Positions 46,301 to 56,781 of a DNA stretch of 64,000 nt are shown here, in pieces. Under the pieces are notes generated by a model. It saw only the letters and a list, made by a program, of their open reading frames with translations. It was not told the DNA's origin and did no database searches. Location: NCBI RefSeq assembly GCF_017744095.1, contig NZ_JAGHQX010000013.1, positions 1 through 64,000 on the forward strand, in the 5' to 3' direction. The first letter of the stretch is position 1. Every line of letters begins with the position of its first letter. The DNA comes from Shimia sp. R10_1. Lineage in GTDB: Bacteria > Pseudomonadota > Alphaproteobacteria > Rhodobacterales > Rhodobacteraceae. Position numbers and translations under genes: made by a program.

Positions 46301-46875
46301 ACATGGCCGCTCTGAAACGCAAGCAGGTGATGACGCTGGATGAGCTCACCGACAAGGCGCGCGGCGGGGCCTGTATCGCCAAACTTGCCGGTCGTGTTTC
46401 TGGCCGCCAAGAACGCAAATCCGCGCGCGGCAACCGCTTCGCCTTTGCCCAGCTTTCCGACCCAACCGGGGCCTATGAGGTCACGATCTTCTCGGACACG
46501 CTGGAAAAATGCCGCGACTATCTGGAGACTGGCTCCAAGGTGGTGGTGACCGTGAAGGCGGAAATGGAAAGTGATCAGCTCAAGCTACTGGCCCAATCCA
46601 TGACCCCGGTGGACACCATTGTTGCCGATGCCGGAAATGCGGGCCTCAAGATTTTCCTCGATGATGCCAACGCCGTGGGGCCAGTGGCAAACATCCTGCA
46701 GGGCGCAAAGGAAAGCATGCCAAAGGCCCCCAAAGGGCCGATCATGTTCTGCCTCACCAATATGGAGCTGCCCGGCGAGGTGGAGATCGACGTGGGCGCA
46801 GGCTTCCCGGTCAATCCGCAGATCAAAAGCGCGCTGAAATCTGTCGAAGGCGTGATGGCGGTGCAGGAGGTCTGA
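43351..46875 (+). CDS. dnaE: DNA polymerase III alpha subunit
   Basis: A 1174-residue replicative polymerase. In order: PHP domain (FIHLRTHTEYSLLEGAVRV), polymerase core with VGPGRGSGAGSLVAYAL and the catalytic acidic motif PDFDIDFCMDRR, tandem fingers region, helix-hairpin-helix, and an OB-fold near 980-1070 (IAKLAGRVSGRQERKSARGNRFAF). The length and order are those of DnaE1. The GTG at 43351 and the ATG at 43357 are both possible starts; neither has a clear ribosome site. It is flanked on both sides by matching hairpin elements. Confidence 0.97.
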   Translation: MAMTTAPRFIHLRTHTEYSLLEGAVRVKKLPALCESMGMPAVAITDTNSLFAALEFSVGAQKAGIQPIVGCQVDLHMPHNDPTGRTAPPPPAPIVLLSQREEGYENLMKLSSCLYVDKGGQLPQVTMEELAAHSTGLICLTGGPDGPMGRMMRAGQHAAAQAMMTRFKEIFADRLYVELQRHPGEHGKPEAEQRTERGFIEMAYAMDIPLVATNDVYFPTTDMYEAHDALICISEGAYVDQQEGRRRLTPQHYFKSQEEMITLFADLPEAIENTVEIAKRCAFATYLRDPILPKFADDEVAELRRIANEGLQARLAVIPHAVSVEEYQERLDFELGIIEGMGFPGYFLIVADFIQWGKDQGIPVGPGRGSGAGSLVAYALTITDLDPLRYSLLFERFLNPERVSMPDFDIDFCMDRREEVIKYVQQKYGRDKVGQIITFGALLSKAAVRDIGRVLQMPYGQVDRLSKLIPVEGVKPMSIADSLKEEPRLREEAENEEVVNRLLTYGQQVEGLLRNASTHAAGVVIGDRPLDALVPLYQDPRSDMPATQFNMKWVEQAGLVKFDFLGLKTLTVIQNAIEQIHSSGRPLHVAADGTQLYEPADGAENQINAIPLDDKPTYDLYSAAKTVAVFQVESTGMMDALKRMKPTCIEDIVALVALYRPGPMENIPVYCEVKNGQREIESVHPLIDHILEETQGIIVYQEQVMQIAQVMAGYSLGGADLLRRAMGKKIKEAMDAERPKFEKGAAENGVPAKKASEVFDLLEKFANYGFNKSHAAAYAVVSYQTAWLKANHPVEFMAGVMNCDIHLTDKLAVYFEEVKKALKLPYVPPCVNRSDATFKVVDGALVYALGALKNVGVEAMKLVTEGRKVDGQDKPFATLFDFARRVDLKKVGKRPLEMLARSGAFDQLDGNRRRVLESLDGLVNYSAAIQEQKTSNQVSLFGEAGDDLPEPRLSPAGDWLQAERLDEEAKAIGFFLSGHPLEDYMAALKRKQVMTLDELTDKARGGACIAKLAGRVSGRQERKSARGNRFAFAQLSDPTGAYEVTIFSDTLEKCRDYLETGSKVVVTVKAEMESDQLKLLAQSMTPVDTIVADAGNAGLKIFLDDANAVGPVANILQGAKESMPKAPKGPIMFCLTNMELPGEVEIDVGAGFPVNPQIKSALKSVEGVMAVQEV

Positions 46876-46898
46876 CCTCCCGCGCTGCGCTTGGGTCC

Positions 46899-46986
46899 GG
46901 CTCAGCTGCGCTGAGCCTGTGGAGGGCGCTGCCCTCGCCCCATCACAGATGGGGCTTCACCCGGGATATTTTGGGCAAGAGGAAGG
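46899..46986 (+). repeat. Three-hairpin ATATTT element downstream of dnaE
   Basis: It repeats the layout of the upstream element: GGCTCAG/CTGAGCC (46899-46917), GAGGGC GCT GCCCTC (46922-46936) and GCCCCATC ACA GATGGGGC (46937-46955), then TTCACCCGGGATATTTTGGG and a purine tail. It starts 23 bases after the dnaE stop. The rest of the 327-bp gap to 47202 shows no gene, only a short tandem ATACCGACG pair near 47050-47070. Confidence 0.75.
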
Positions 46987-47088
46987 CGCAACGCGCGGCG
47001 CCTTAAGGTTTTGCAGCCGCCTGAATTTGGCACCTACGCAATACAGCCGTGATACCGACGCAATACCGACGTCGCGATTTAGGGTTAA

Positions 47089-49242
<2,154 letters not shown>

Positions 49243-49260
49243 AGCTCTGATAAGAAAACC

Positions 49261-49291
49261 AAAAGGGGAGCGCTGGCCGCTCCCCTTTTTT
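49261..49291 (+). terminator. Intrinsic terminator after fadH
   Basis: An 11-bp stem (AAAGGGGAGCG / CGCTCCCCTTT) with a five-base loop continues into TTTTTT. Confidence 0.92.
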
Positions 49292-49302
49292 GTGGTCCGC
49301 AC

Positions 49303-49337
49303 AAAAGAAAAAGCCCGAGTTCGCGAAGAACCCGAGC
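49303..49337 (-). terminator. Intrinsic terminator after the LysR gene
   Basis: On the minus strand GCTCGGGTTC and GAACTCGGGC pair, with two G-U pairs, around a TTCGC loop, followed by TTTTTCTTTT. It closes the LysR gene ending at 49369. Confidence 0.85.
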
Positions 49338-49368
49338 CAAGGTTGCTTTCATAGAAAGCCAGGGAAAG

Positions 49369-50274
49369 TTACCAGTTGGTCGGGCCTTTGTCGCCAAAAG
49401 CGTGGACCATAAAGTCAATAAACGCGCGCACTTTAGGCTGGGTAAAACGCCCGGGTGGATAGACCGCATAGATGCCTTGTGTCTCTACCGGCAGATCTGG
49501 GATTGCCTCCTCGACCAGCCCCTGTTCCAGCGCTTCGCCGTAAAGAAAGCTCGGCAGATAGGCGATGCCAAGGCCAGACTGCGCAGCGTTGAGCAATGAC
49601 TGACCATCATTCACCGAAAGCCATCCGGCCGTGCGCACCTGCCGCTTTTCGCCAGACGGTGCGGTCAGCTTCCATACTGCGCCATTGGCCTGGCTCGAAT
49701 AGTGCAACAGTTTATGGTGGTTCAGATCGTCGATTTTTTCCGGGCGTCCGTATTTTTCAAAATAGGCCGGACTCGCAATCATACGTTTCGTCGTCTCGGT
49801 CAGCTTACGCGCCCGAAGGGTGCTGTCTTCAAGCTCCCCAATTCTGATAGCCACGTCAAACCCTTCAGAGATCAGCTCCACATAGCGATTATTGAGCACC
49901 ATATTCACAGTGATATCAGGGAATTCCGCCAAGAAGTCTCCCAGCACCGGGGAGAGGTGATTGACGCCAAAATCCGTCGCCACCGATATCCGCAACAGGC
50001 CCGAGGGCGCTGACTGCATGGAGGTCACCAACGCGTCCGCTTCGCCAGCATCATTCAGGACGCGGCGGGCACGATCATAATAGGCCAACCCAATCTCTGT
50101 AGGTGAAACACGGCGGGTCGTACGGTTCAACAGACGCGCGCCCAAACGGGCTTCAAGGGAAGAAACGTGTTTTGACACCGCCGACTTGGAAATGCCCATC
50201 TTCTTGGCGGCATCCGTGAATCCGCCTTGATCCACAACAGTGGCGAAAGCTTCCATCTCGGTCAGGCGATCCAT
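49369..50274 (-). CDS. LysR family transcriptional regulator
   Basis: A 301-residue regulator. The N-terminal winged helix is in FATVVDQGGFTDAAKKMGISKSAVSKHVSSLEARLGARLLNRTTRRVSPTE (residues 10-60), and the C-terminal substrate-binding domain includes TDFGVNHLSPVLGDFLAEFPDI. It resembles the DhaR/AaeR-type branch. It is convergent with fadH, has no divergent partner, and the 264-bp region 50275-50538 upstream shows no gene. Target unknown. Confidence 0.92.
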   Translation of the reverse strand: MDRLTEMEAFATVVDQGGFTDAAKKMGISKSAVSKHVSSLEARLGARLLNRTTRRVSPTEIGLAYYDRARRVLNDAGEADALVTSMQSAPSGLLRISVATDFGVNHLSPVLGDFLAEFPDITVNMVLNNRYVELISEGFDVAIRIGELEDSTLRARKLTETTKRMIASPAYFEKYGRPEKIDDLNHHKLLHYSSQANGAVWKLTAPSGEKRQVRTAGWLSVNDGQSLLNAAQSGLGIAYLPSFLYGEALEQGLVEEAIPDLPVETQGIYAVYPPGRFTQPKVRAFIDFMVHAFGDKGPTNW

Positions 50275-50520
50275 GCTGGTGTCCTTTAGTTACTCGCTTG
50301 AACACCATCTATGCCCCCAGAATCAGGCAGGATATGGGCAGAGGCCGGACAATATCGGGGTTTTCATGGGATCGTTTGCGGCATGGAAACAGGGAAACAC
50401 TCGGTTTCCACGTTTCGTAAGCCCCCAGAGACACATCAAAACCGCACTCGACTTAGGTGTAAATCTACCTAAACAGCGCAGGCCACAAAACATCTGTGTT
50501 GTGCCCAGCTTCGCCAAACA

Positions 50521-50544
50521 GACTGATCTGCCTGCCGATCAGTC
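50521..50544 (-). terminator. Hairpin at the sulfotransferase 3' end
   Basis: A perfect 8-bp stem (GACTGATC / GATCAGTC) with an 8-base loop includes the stop codon of the sulfotransferase gene in its first arm and is followed on the minus strand by TGTTTG. It is a weak intrinsic terminator candidate. Confidence 0.45.
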
Positions 50545-51357
50545 GCCCAGTTTGGCGTGGACCTCATCCAAGTCAATTTCTCCAATCGGCATTTTGTTGG
50601 CCGGATTCTCAAAATCATATTTGAACAGGTGAAAGTCGCGCTTGTAGATTTCATAGACCAGATGCATCGAAAGATCGTCGAAATAGTCTTCCACCGGATG
50701 CGCGCGCTTGGGGCCGTGGCCCTCAGATTCGTTGAAGCGCGGGATGTTTGTTAGATCCACCGCATGCGGCGTCTCAATCTGATCCAACACGCTCTGCATG
50801 CCGTCGTTGAACTGTTCGGTCCAGAAAATCTTGTCGTAAGCCCCACCATTCACGATGAATGTAGAGATATGGCCGGACATGGCGGACCAGTGAATGTCAG
50901 GATCCATCGGGCGACGCCAGCGAATGGTGTCGCGTGCAAACAAGAGAAAACGGCGGAAGCTCTGAATCTGGTCAAACTCCTGCTTGCCGTCATCGCCGCC
51001 CACTTCGATTCCATACTTCTGAACCAACATCGGCACCAGATTGCCCCGATAGCGCTTGCCGTTGCGCTGGATGCCGCAAATCTTGTCAAAGAAAGACGAA
51101 AGAATGCGCGTGTAAGGATTGCGCACGCAGGTGAACGCATACGAGCGATGGTCACGCACATTGTCGGTGATGTGTTGGTGACTGCCTTCGAGCGCCCATT
51201 TGTGCATCCCACCTTTGGCATCATGGATATCGCCATCAAAAAACGCGCCATGATCGGAGTAATACATGATCTGTCCGATCGTGGAGCACGCACACTTCGG
51301 CACAACGCGGTATACCACGCTCTCGCTTTCCGTCATCCAAGTGCCGGGAAATCCCAT
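50539..51357 (-). CDS. Sulfotransferase family 2 protein
   Basis: A 272-residue sulfotransferase. The PAPS 5'-phosphosulfate loop is in RVVPKCACSTIGQIMYY near the N-terminus, and the 3'-phosphate motif is in FTCVRNPYTRILSSFFD. It transfers sulfate from PAPS, probably to a carbohydrate. I chose the ATG at 51357 because GGAGG lies 7 bases before it; a GTG at 51387 and an ATG at 51363 are alternatives. Its start is 150 bp from the divergent GT14 glycosyltransferase, so a shared sulfated glycan is a reasonable inference. Confidence 0.88.
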   Translation of the reverse strand: MGFPGTWMTESESVVYRVVPKCACSTIGQIMYYSDHGAFFDGDIHDAKGGMHKWALEGSHQHITDNVRDHRSYAFTCVRNPYTRILSSFFDKICGIQRNGKRYRGNLVPMLVQKYGIEVGGDDGKQEFDQIQSFRRFLLFARDTIRWRRPMDPDIHWSAMSGHISTFIVNGGAYDKIFWTEQFNDGMQSVLDQIETPHAVDLTNIPRFNESEGHGPKRAHPVEDYFDDLSMHLVYEIYKRDFHLFKYDFENPANKMPIGEIDLDEVHAKLGD

Positions 51358-51506
51358 TGCCATGCCTCCGCTATCGCCGTGTTTCACGCAAATACCACGG
51401 TCTTGCTTTTGTATTTCAAAATTCCAAACAATGCCTGTTTATTCAACGTGCGTTCATCTTTAAATGGATAATTACAGAACGTCAAAGCGGGGATCGAATA
51501 GGCTAC

Positions 51507-53084
51507 ATGGCGAGAATTGCTTACATTCTTTTGTGCCACAAGGATCCAGAGGCGATCATCAAACAGGCGCAGCGTCTTACGGCCACCGGCGATCACATTT
51601 GCATTCATTTTGACGGTCGTGCCAAACCAGAGCATTTTCGACTGCTGCAAGAGGCGTTAGGCAACAACGAGAATGTGGCCTTTGCTGAGAAGCGTGTTAA
51701 ATGCGGTTGGGGAGAGTGGTCACTGGTTGAGGCCACACTGAACGCTGTTGAAACGGCTGTCAAAAAATTCCCGCGCGCCTCCCATTTTTATATGGTTTCG
51801 GGTGACTGCATGGTCATCAAATCGTCTGAGTACATCCATAACTTTCTCGACGAAAACGATGTCGACTTCATCGAAAGCTTTGATTTCTTTGAGAGCAACT
51901 GGATCAAAACTGGCATGAAGGCTGAGCGCCTGATCTATCGCCATTGGTTCAACGAGCGCACTCAGAAGCGCCGCTTTTATGCGACCTTTAACCTGCAGAA
52001 AAAGCTGGGCCTGAAACGCGAGATCCCCGCCGACATCCAAGTGATGATTGGCAGCCAATGGTGGTGTTTGCGCCGCCAGACCATCGAAGCGGTGCTGAAT
52101 TTCACGCGAAAACGCCGCGATGTGATGCGCTTTTTCCGCACCACGTGGATACCGGATGAGACGTTTTTCCAGACACTTGTGCGTCATCTCGTGCCAACCG
52201 AAGAAATCCGCTCCCGCACGCTGACCTTCCTGATGTTCACCGACTACGGGATGCCGTTGACATTTTACAACGATCACTACGACCTGCTGATCAGCCAGGA
52301 TTACCTCTTCGCGCGCAAGATCAGCCCTGATGCCCTGGAGCTCAAGGAGCGCCTCGGGCAACTTTACGCGGAGAAGGGCGTACAATTCCAAATCTCCGCT
52401 GAAGGCCCGAGCCTGTTCCGCTTCCTCACCGGGCGCGGAAGACAAGGCAAGCGTTTTGCCAGCCGCTTCTGGGAAACAGAAAGCACATTGGGCCGAGATC
52501 GTGAATTGATGTTATTGGTGTGCAAGAAGTGGCACGTGGCCAAACGCTTGCTGGACAAAATCAGCCAGACAACAAACATCCCAACAATTGCTTATCTGTT
52601 TAACGAGGAAGGGACAGAGTTGCCTGACCTGGGCGGCATTCAATCCACCCTTGGCAAACGCACGCGCCATCGTCGGGCGCTTATGCGTATGTTGTTTGAC
52701 TACTACGACACTGACCGCCTTCTGATTTGCCTTGATCCCAGCGCGCTTGAACTGATGCAGGATTTCTTCAGTGATCGATCCACCACGCGGATGCTGGAAA
52801 TTCAGTGTGATTTTTCAGATCAGTATCTTACCGGCCATGCTATCCGGATCGGCCTCGCAGGCGAGCAGACCCCGGCGGAAACACTGGAACGTCTCCTGCC
52901 AACCATCAAGCGCGACATTTTCAATGAGAGTGACCGCATTCGGGATGCAGGTTTTGAAAACCTATCACGCATGATTGAGGGCAGCTCAGAGGACAGTCAC
53001 ACCAACGCCATAAAGAACTTTTTGCATGTCACAGATGAGACCGCTCAAGAAATTGTGCGAACGGACTATCTGTTCAGCGACTAA
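51507..53084 (+). CDS. GT14 beta-1,6-N-acetylglucosaminyltransferase-like protein with DUF5928
   Basis: A 525-residue protein. The N-terminal part (about 1-250) is a Branch-type GT14 domain: MARIAYILLCHKDPEAI, DGRAKPEHF, HFYMVSGDCMVIKS and a conserved SQWWCLRRQTIEAVL acceptor region. The C-terminal part (about 270-525) matches DUF5928, found mostly in Rhodobacterales. No signal peptide, so it acts in the cytoplasm. It probably adds a sugar to a glycan or lipid carrier; donor and acceptor are unknown. Paired divergently with the sulfotransferase. Confidence 0.87.
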   Translation: MARIAYILLCHKDPEAIIKQAQRLTATGDHICIHFDGRAKPEHFRLLQEALGNNENVAFAEKRVKCGWGEWSLVEATLNAVETAVKKFPRASHFYMVSGDCMVIKSSEYIHNFLDENDVDFIESFDFFESNWIKTGMKAERLIYRHWFNERTQKRRFYATFNLQKKLGLKREIPADIQVMIGSQWWCLRRQTIEAVLNFTRKRRDVMRFFRTTWIPDETFFQTLVRHLVPTEEIRSRTLTFLMFTDYGMPLTFYNDHYDLLISQDYLFARKISPDALELKERLGQLYAEKGVQFQISAEGPSLFRFLTGRGRQGKRFASRFWETESTLGRDRELMLLVCKKWHVAKRLLDKISQTTNIPTIAYLFNEEGTELPDLGGIQSTLGKRTRHRRALMRMLFDYYDTDRLLICLDPSALELMQDFFSDRSTTRMLEIQCDFSDQYLTGHAIRIGLAGEQTPAETLERLLPTIKRDIFNESDRIRDAGFENLSRMIEGSSEDSHTNAIKNFLHVTDETAQEIVRTDYLFSD

Positions 53085-53096
53085 GGCACGGCAGGG

Positions 53097-54029
53097 TCAG
53101 CGACTGCTGGTCAGCTTCAGGAAGACATCTTCCAAGTCAGCTTGCTCGGTTTTCACATCTTGGATTGAGATCCCAGCGACACGTACCGCATTGAGCACAT
53201 CTTCGGCTGAGGTGGTATTGGCCTGATAGCTGATCGCCAAAGCGCCATCCGGGCGACGCTCCACTGAAATACCTTCAGCTTCGGGCAAGATATCAACGGC
53301 GCCAGCAGGCTGGATCAACATACATTTCTGATCGATATGCCCCAAGAGATTGCGGGTGCTGTCCTGCGCCACCAACTCTCCCTGATTGATGATCGCAATC
53401 TCATCACACATCTCCTCAGCTTCTTCGAGGTAATGCGTGGTCAGGATGATCGTTGTGCCCTGCTCTTCATTCAGACGCCGCACATTGCGCCAAAGCATCT
53501 GTCGCAGTTCGATATCCACACCGGCGGTTGGCTCGTCCAAGACCAGGACTTGTGGCGCATGTACCAACGCCTTACCAAGCAACAGGCGTCGCCGCATCCC
53601 ACCTGACAAAGTGCGCGCATATGCGTCGGCCTTATCAGACAGCCCAATCATTTCCAAAATGGCATCACTCTGTCGCTGTGCCTTGGGCACACCATAGAGC
53701 CCCGCTTGAACCTCCAGCGCCCCACGCGGCGTAAAGAAAGGGTCCAGGTTCAGCTCTTGTGGCATCACCCCAATCGCCGCGCGCGACTGGCGCGGATTTT
53801 CATCCTGATCAAATCCCCAGATGCGCACGCTGCCTGCGGTCTTGGTCACGAGGCCTGCCATAATATTGATCATGGTGGATTTGCCGGCTCCGTTCGGCCC
53901 CAGCAGGCCAAAAATGCATCCCGCTGGCACAGCCAAATCTACGCCCTTAAGCGCCTGTTTCTCTGGCTCACCACGGCCACCCTTGTAGGTCTTCTGCAGC
54001 CCGCGGATTTCAATCGCATTCTGAACCAT
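53097..54029 (-). CDS. ABC transporter ATP-binding protein, ABC-2 type
   Basis: A 310-residue ATPase with Walker A GPNGAGKST, signature LSGGMRRRLLLGKAL and Walker B VLVLDEPTAGVD, plus a C-terminal extension of about 70 residues as in YadG/CcmA-type exporters. The ATG at 54029 gives MVQNAIEIRGLQKTY; the longer open frame is not supported. No permease gene is adjacent in the window, which is unusual, so the partner must be elsewhere. Confidence 0.92.
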   Translation of the reverse strand: MVQNAIEIRGLQKTYKGGRGEPEKQALKGVDLAVPAGCIFGLLGPNGAGKSTMINIMAGLVTKTAGSVRIWGFDQDENPRQSRAAIGVMPQELNLDPFFTPRGALEVQAGLYGVPKAQRQSDAILEMIGLSDKADAYARTLSGGMRRRLLLGKALVHAPQVLVLDEPTAGVDIELRQMLWRNVRRLNEEQGTTIILTTHYLEEAEEMCDEIAIINQGELVAQDSTRNLLGHIDQKCMLIQPAGAVDILPEAEGISVERRPDGALAISYQANTTSAEDVLNAVRVAGISIQDVKTEQADLEDVFLKLTSSR

Positions 54030-54158
54030 GACCGCTCTTGCCCCTCGCTGTGCAATCCATAATATTTGCCCTATCGAAACGGGGCCGGTACCACAACCAA
54101 ATCCCGGGAAATTGCCAAGTGACGGGCCAGCGCCTAACCCAGCCAAAGGATGTTTGCG

Positions 54159-54341
54159 ATGACGATTGCCGCCCCTGAAACCAAGATCGTTGACAGCTAT
54201 CGCATTGCCTGTGACGGCGGCGAGGGTGCCTTGGGCCATCCCCGTGTCTGGTTGCAGATCCCAAATGAACACGGCTGGGTCGAGTGCCCCTATTGCGACT
54301 GCAAATATATCCACAAAGACTTCGAAGACAAAGTTGCCTAA
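54159..54341 (+). CDS. CHCC-type zinc-finger domain protein
   Basis: A 60-residue protein with Cys, His and two Cys in the order of the zf-CHCC domain ([28 protein letters not shown]). It is the bacterial homologue of the NDUFS6 complex I subunit. AAAGGA is 7-9 bases before the ATG at 54159; the ATG at 54150 overlaps that site and is rejected. It stands alone between divergent and convergent genes. Confidence 0.9.
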   Translation: MTIAAPETKIVDSYRIACDGGEGALGHPRVWLQIPNEHGWVECPYCDCKYIHKDFEDKVA

Positions 54342-54391
54342 GCAATCCATCCGCGCCGAGGTGCCCCTCCGAGGCACCCATCGCATCGGTT

Positions 54392-55051
54392 TTACAAATG
54401 GGTCTGTGCAAACTGCCGATCTGGGGCTTCAAGATGCGCCACAGAATTGAACTGTGCCAGCAAAGGCTTGCCCAGGACCATCTGCCAGCGGTGCACTGAG
54501 GTGTTCTGGATCGCCAGACACATCTGCGCCCAACCGTCTACGTCAAGCGAAAGCGTCTGCCGCAGTACCGCGCCAATCAAGCCACCAGAGGTGACCACCA
54601 GCGCGCGCCCCTCACCGGAGGCGATGTCCACCATCGCCGCCTTCACCCGCGCATCAAAATCGGCATAGCTTTCCGGTACACCTTTGATCTCGCCCTCCTG
54701 CCAGGCGCGTAAAACACGCGGCATGTGACGTACAAACCCTTCACGATCTGACGGCACCTCCAGCCCGAACTGCTCTTCCATCAAACGGGACAGATCAAAA
54801 TAGGCAAATTCATTCAAACGGGGATCTTCCACGATCTCGGAAAACTCTGCCGCGCCAAGGCTCTCCGCTGTCTCCCGATGCCGCCGCATACTGCCCACAT
54901 AGACGCGCTGAAACCGCTCACCATTGCCTCGCAGATGCGCACCGAGCCATGCGGCCTGTTGATGACCCAAAGGCGACAGCTTGTCATAGCTGTGCTCATC
55001 GCGGGCTTCGGTGTTGGCCTGTCCGTGGCGCACAAGGGTGATGTGAGGCAT
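54392..55051 (-). CDS. Histidine phosphatase family protein
   Basis: A 219-residue phosphoglycerate-mutase-fold phosphatase with the phosphohistidine motif LVRHGQANTEA (residues 5-15), LSPLGHQQA, and a second catalytic region ALVVTSGGLIG, where Ser replaces the more common His. The substrate is not defined. A single gene, convergent with the zinc-finger gene. Confidence 0.9.
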   Translation of the reverse strand: MPHITLVRHGQANTEARDEHSYDKLSPLGHQQAAWLGAHLRGNGERFQRVYVGSMRRHRETAESLGAAEFSEIVEDPRLNEFAYFDLSRLMEEQFGLEVPSDREGFVRHMPRVLRAWQEGEIKGVPESYADFDARVKAAMVDIASGEGRALVVTSGGLIGAVLRQTLSLDVDGWAQMCLAIQNTSVHRWQMVLGKPLLAQFNSVAHLEAPDRQFAQTHL

Positions 55052-55187
55052 CTGCGACCTTTCTCAACTGCAGCGGTGGCCCATGCGTAGCGAAGACACG
55101 CGTCTTCGGAAAGCAAATTCGCTACCACCGGCTTGCGCTTCGCGTTCTGAGGTTTAGGGTTTGGCCATTCACAAATGAGGCCCCTCC

Positions 55188-56384
55188 ATGCTCAACCCCG
55201 ACCGTTTTCTTCAAGACCTACATGCGCTGCGCGCCATTGGAGCGGCGGGTGGTGGCAAAGGTGTGCAACGACGGGCCTTTAGTGCAGATGACATTGCCGC
55301 CCGCCAATGGCTTGCCACCCGATTTGAAGAGGCAGGGCTGACGCCACATTTTGATCCGGCTGGTTCGGTCTGGGGACTGGTAGAGGCACCCTCGTTGCTG
55401 CTCGGCTCACACACCGACACCCAGCCCGAAGGCGGCTGGCTCGATGGGGCGCTTGGCGTCATCGCCGGGCTTGAAATCGCTCGTGCCCATAAAGAGGGCG
55501 GCGGCCCACCCGTGTCCGTTGTGTCCTTTCAGGACGAGGAAGGCCGCTTTGGCGGCACCACTGCCAGCGCGCTCTGGAGTGGCGTGACCCAGCTCGAAGA
55601 GATAGACCAAGTGACAGATGACGCGGGCATCACCTTCGCAGAGGCCCGTCAGAGCATGGCCCATCTGGATCAGGGCTGGGTGGATCCTGCACAGTTCACT
55701 GGCTTTCTGGAAATGCACATTGAACAGGGCCCGTGGCTTGATCTGGCAGGTGAGCAAATCGGTATTGTGACCGAGATTGTCGGCATCCGCGATCTCAAGA
55801 TCACCTTCGACGGCGCACAGAACCATGCTGGCACCACACCCATGTCCACCCGCAAAGACGCGTTTCAGATGCTTTCCGCGTTTAATCAATCGCTGAATGC
55901 CGCCCTGCCGGATATCGTCACAGACACCACAGTCTGGACCATCGGCCATGTCTCCCTGCACCCCAACGCCAGCTCCGTGGTGCCCGGCAGCGTGACCTTC
56001 TCCATGCAATGGCGCGACGGATCAGAGGGCCGCCTGCAAGACATGGACACACTGATCAGAAAGCTCGCCAAAGACTGTGCCTCTCGTTTTGGAGGAACCG
56101 TTTCTTTTGGTGGCGCGTGGTCCCTGCCCCCGACACAGATGGATCCGCGCTTTAAGGCCGCTCTTTCCGATGCCGCTGCCGAGCTGGCCCCGGATGCGCA
56201 TCGCATGATGCCCTCAGGCGCGCTGCATGACGCAGCCAATGTGGCCAAAATCCTACCTGTCGGAATGCTGTTTGTGCCCTCCATAAATGGAGTCAGCCAT
56301 GTATTTGAGGAAGACACCAAAGAAGCCGACTTGGTAAAGGGACTGCAGGTCCTGTCGCGTGCTGTGTCACGGCTTGCGAATTAG
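55188..56384 (+). CDS. M20-family hydantoinase/carbamoylase-type amidohydrolase
   Basis: A 398-residue zinc enzyme of the allantoate amidohydrolase / N-carbamoyl-L-amino acid hydrolase group. Metal and catalytic residues lie in [39 protein letters not shown] and EMHIEQG, and [22 protein letters not shown] starts the dimerisation domain. It splits carbamoyl or ureido groups in purine or pyrimidine and amino acid catabolism. Which substrate cannot be told; no allantoin genes are adjacent. Confidence 0.9.
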   Translation: MLNPDRFLQDLHALRAIGAAGGGKGVQRRAFSADDIAARQWLATRFEEAGLTPHFDPAGSVWGLVEAPSLLLGSHTDTQPEGGWLDGALGVIAGLEIARAHKEGGGPPVSVVSFQDEEGRFGGTTASALWSGVTQLEEIDQVTDDAGITFAEARQSMAHLDQGWVDPAQFTGFLEMHIEQGPWLDLAGEQIGIVTEIVGIRDLKITFDGAQNHAGTTPMSTRKDAFQMLSAFNQSLNAALPDIVTDTTVWTIGHVSLHPNASSVVPGSVTFSMQWRDGSEGRLQDMDTLIRKLAKDCASRFGGTVSFGGAWSLPPTQMDPRFKAALSDAAAELAPDAHRMMPSGALHDAANVAKILPVGMLFVPSINGVSHVFEEDTKEADLVKGLQVLSRAVSRLAN

Positions 56385-56445
56385 ACTAATAGAGCTTTGA
56401 CAGACACCAAAGGCATAAGAATGTGTATGCGCCGCGGAAAACATT

Positions 56446-56694
56446 TCATGAAACAGAGAATGTATGCGTGTCGCGCGCATACCCGCGTCTAAGCGCTTTA
56501 CGTCGAAAAGAATCTGCCGCCAGCGATGCGTCACGCAAGTTGCCAAACATATTGACCACCGTGCGCCCTTTGCCGCCCTGCACGCCCCACTCTCGCAAAA
56601 CCGAGACTTCATCAAATAAGTTCATCGCGATTTCAACCCGGTAGTACCTTGGGCGCGCCCAGCGCGTGGGTTTATACATCATGCAGATCGACAT
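56446..56694 (-). CDS. Stand-alone WGR-domain protein
   Basis: An 82-residue protein with YYRVEIAMNLFDEVSVLREWG and GGKGRTVVNMFGNLRDASLAADSFRRKALRRGY, which follows the WGR domain pattern (the third letter of WGR is changed, VLREWGVQGGKGR). WGR domains occur in PARPs and bind nucleic acid ends; alone in bacteria their role is unknown. It lies in a 397-bp stretch between the hydrolase and the OmpA operon and looks like a single gene. Confidence 0.72.
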   Translation of the reverse strand: MSICMMYKPTRWARPRYYRVEIAMNLFDEVSVLREWGVQGGKGRTVVNMFGNLRDASLAADSFRRKALRRGYARDTHTFSVS

Positions 56695-56781
56695 AACGCA
56701 TTGTCTATGTCAGGCACACTCACAGCGCAACGCAGCTTCGCCCCACCCGAGAAAACCTGCCCTTTGCAAACCGCTCAGTAT

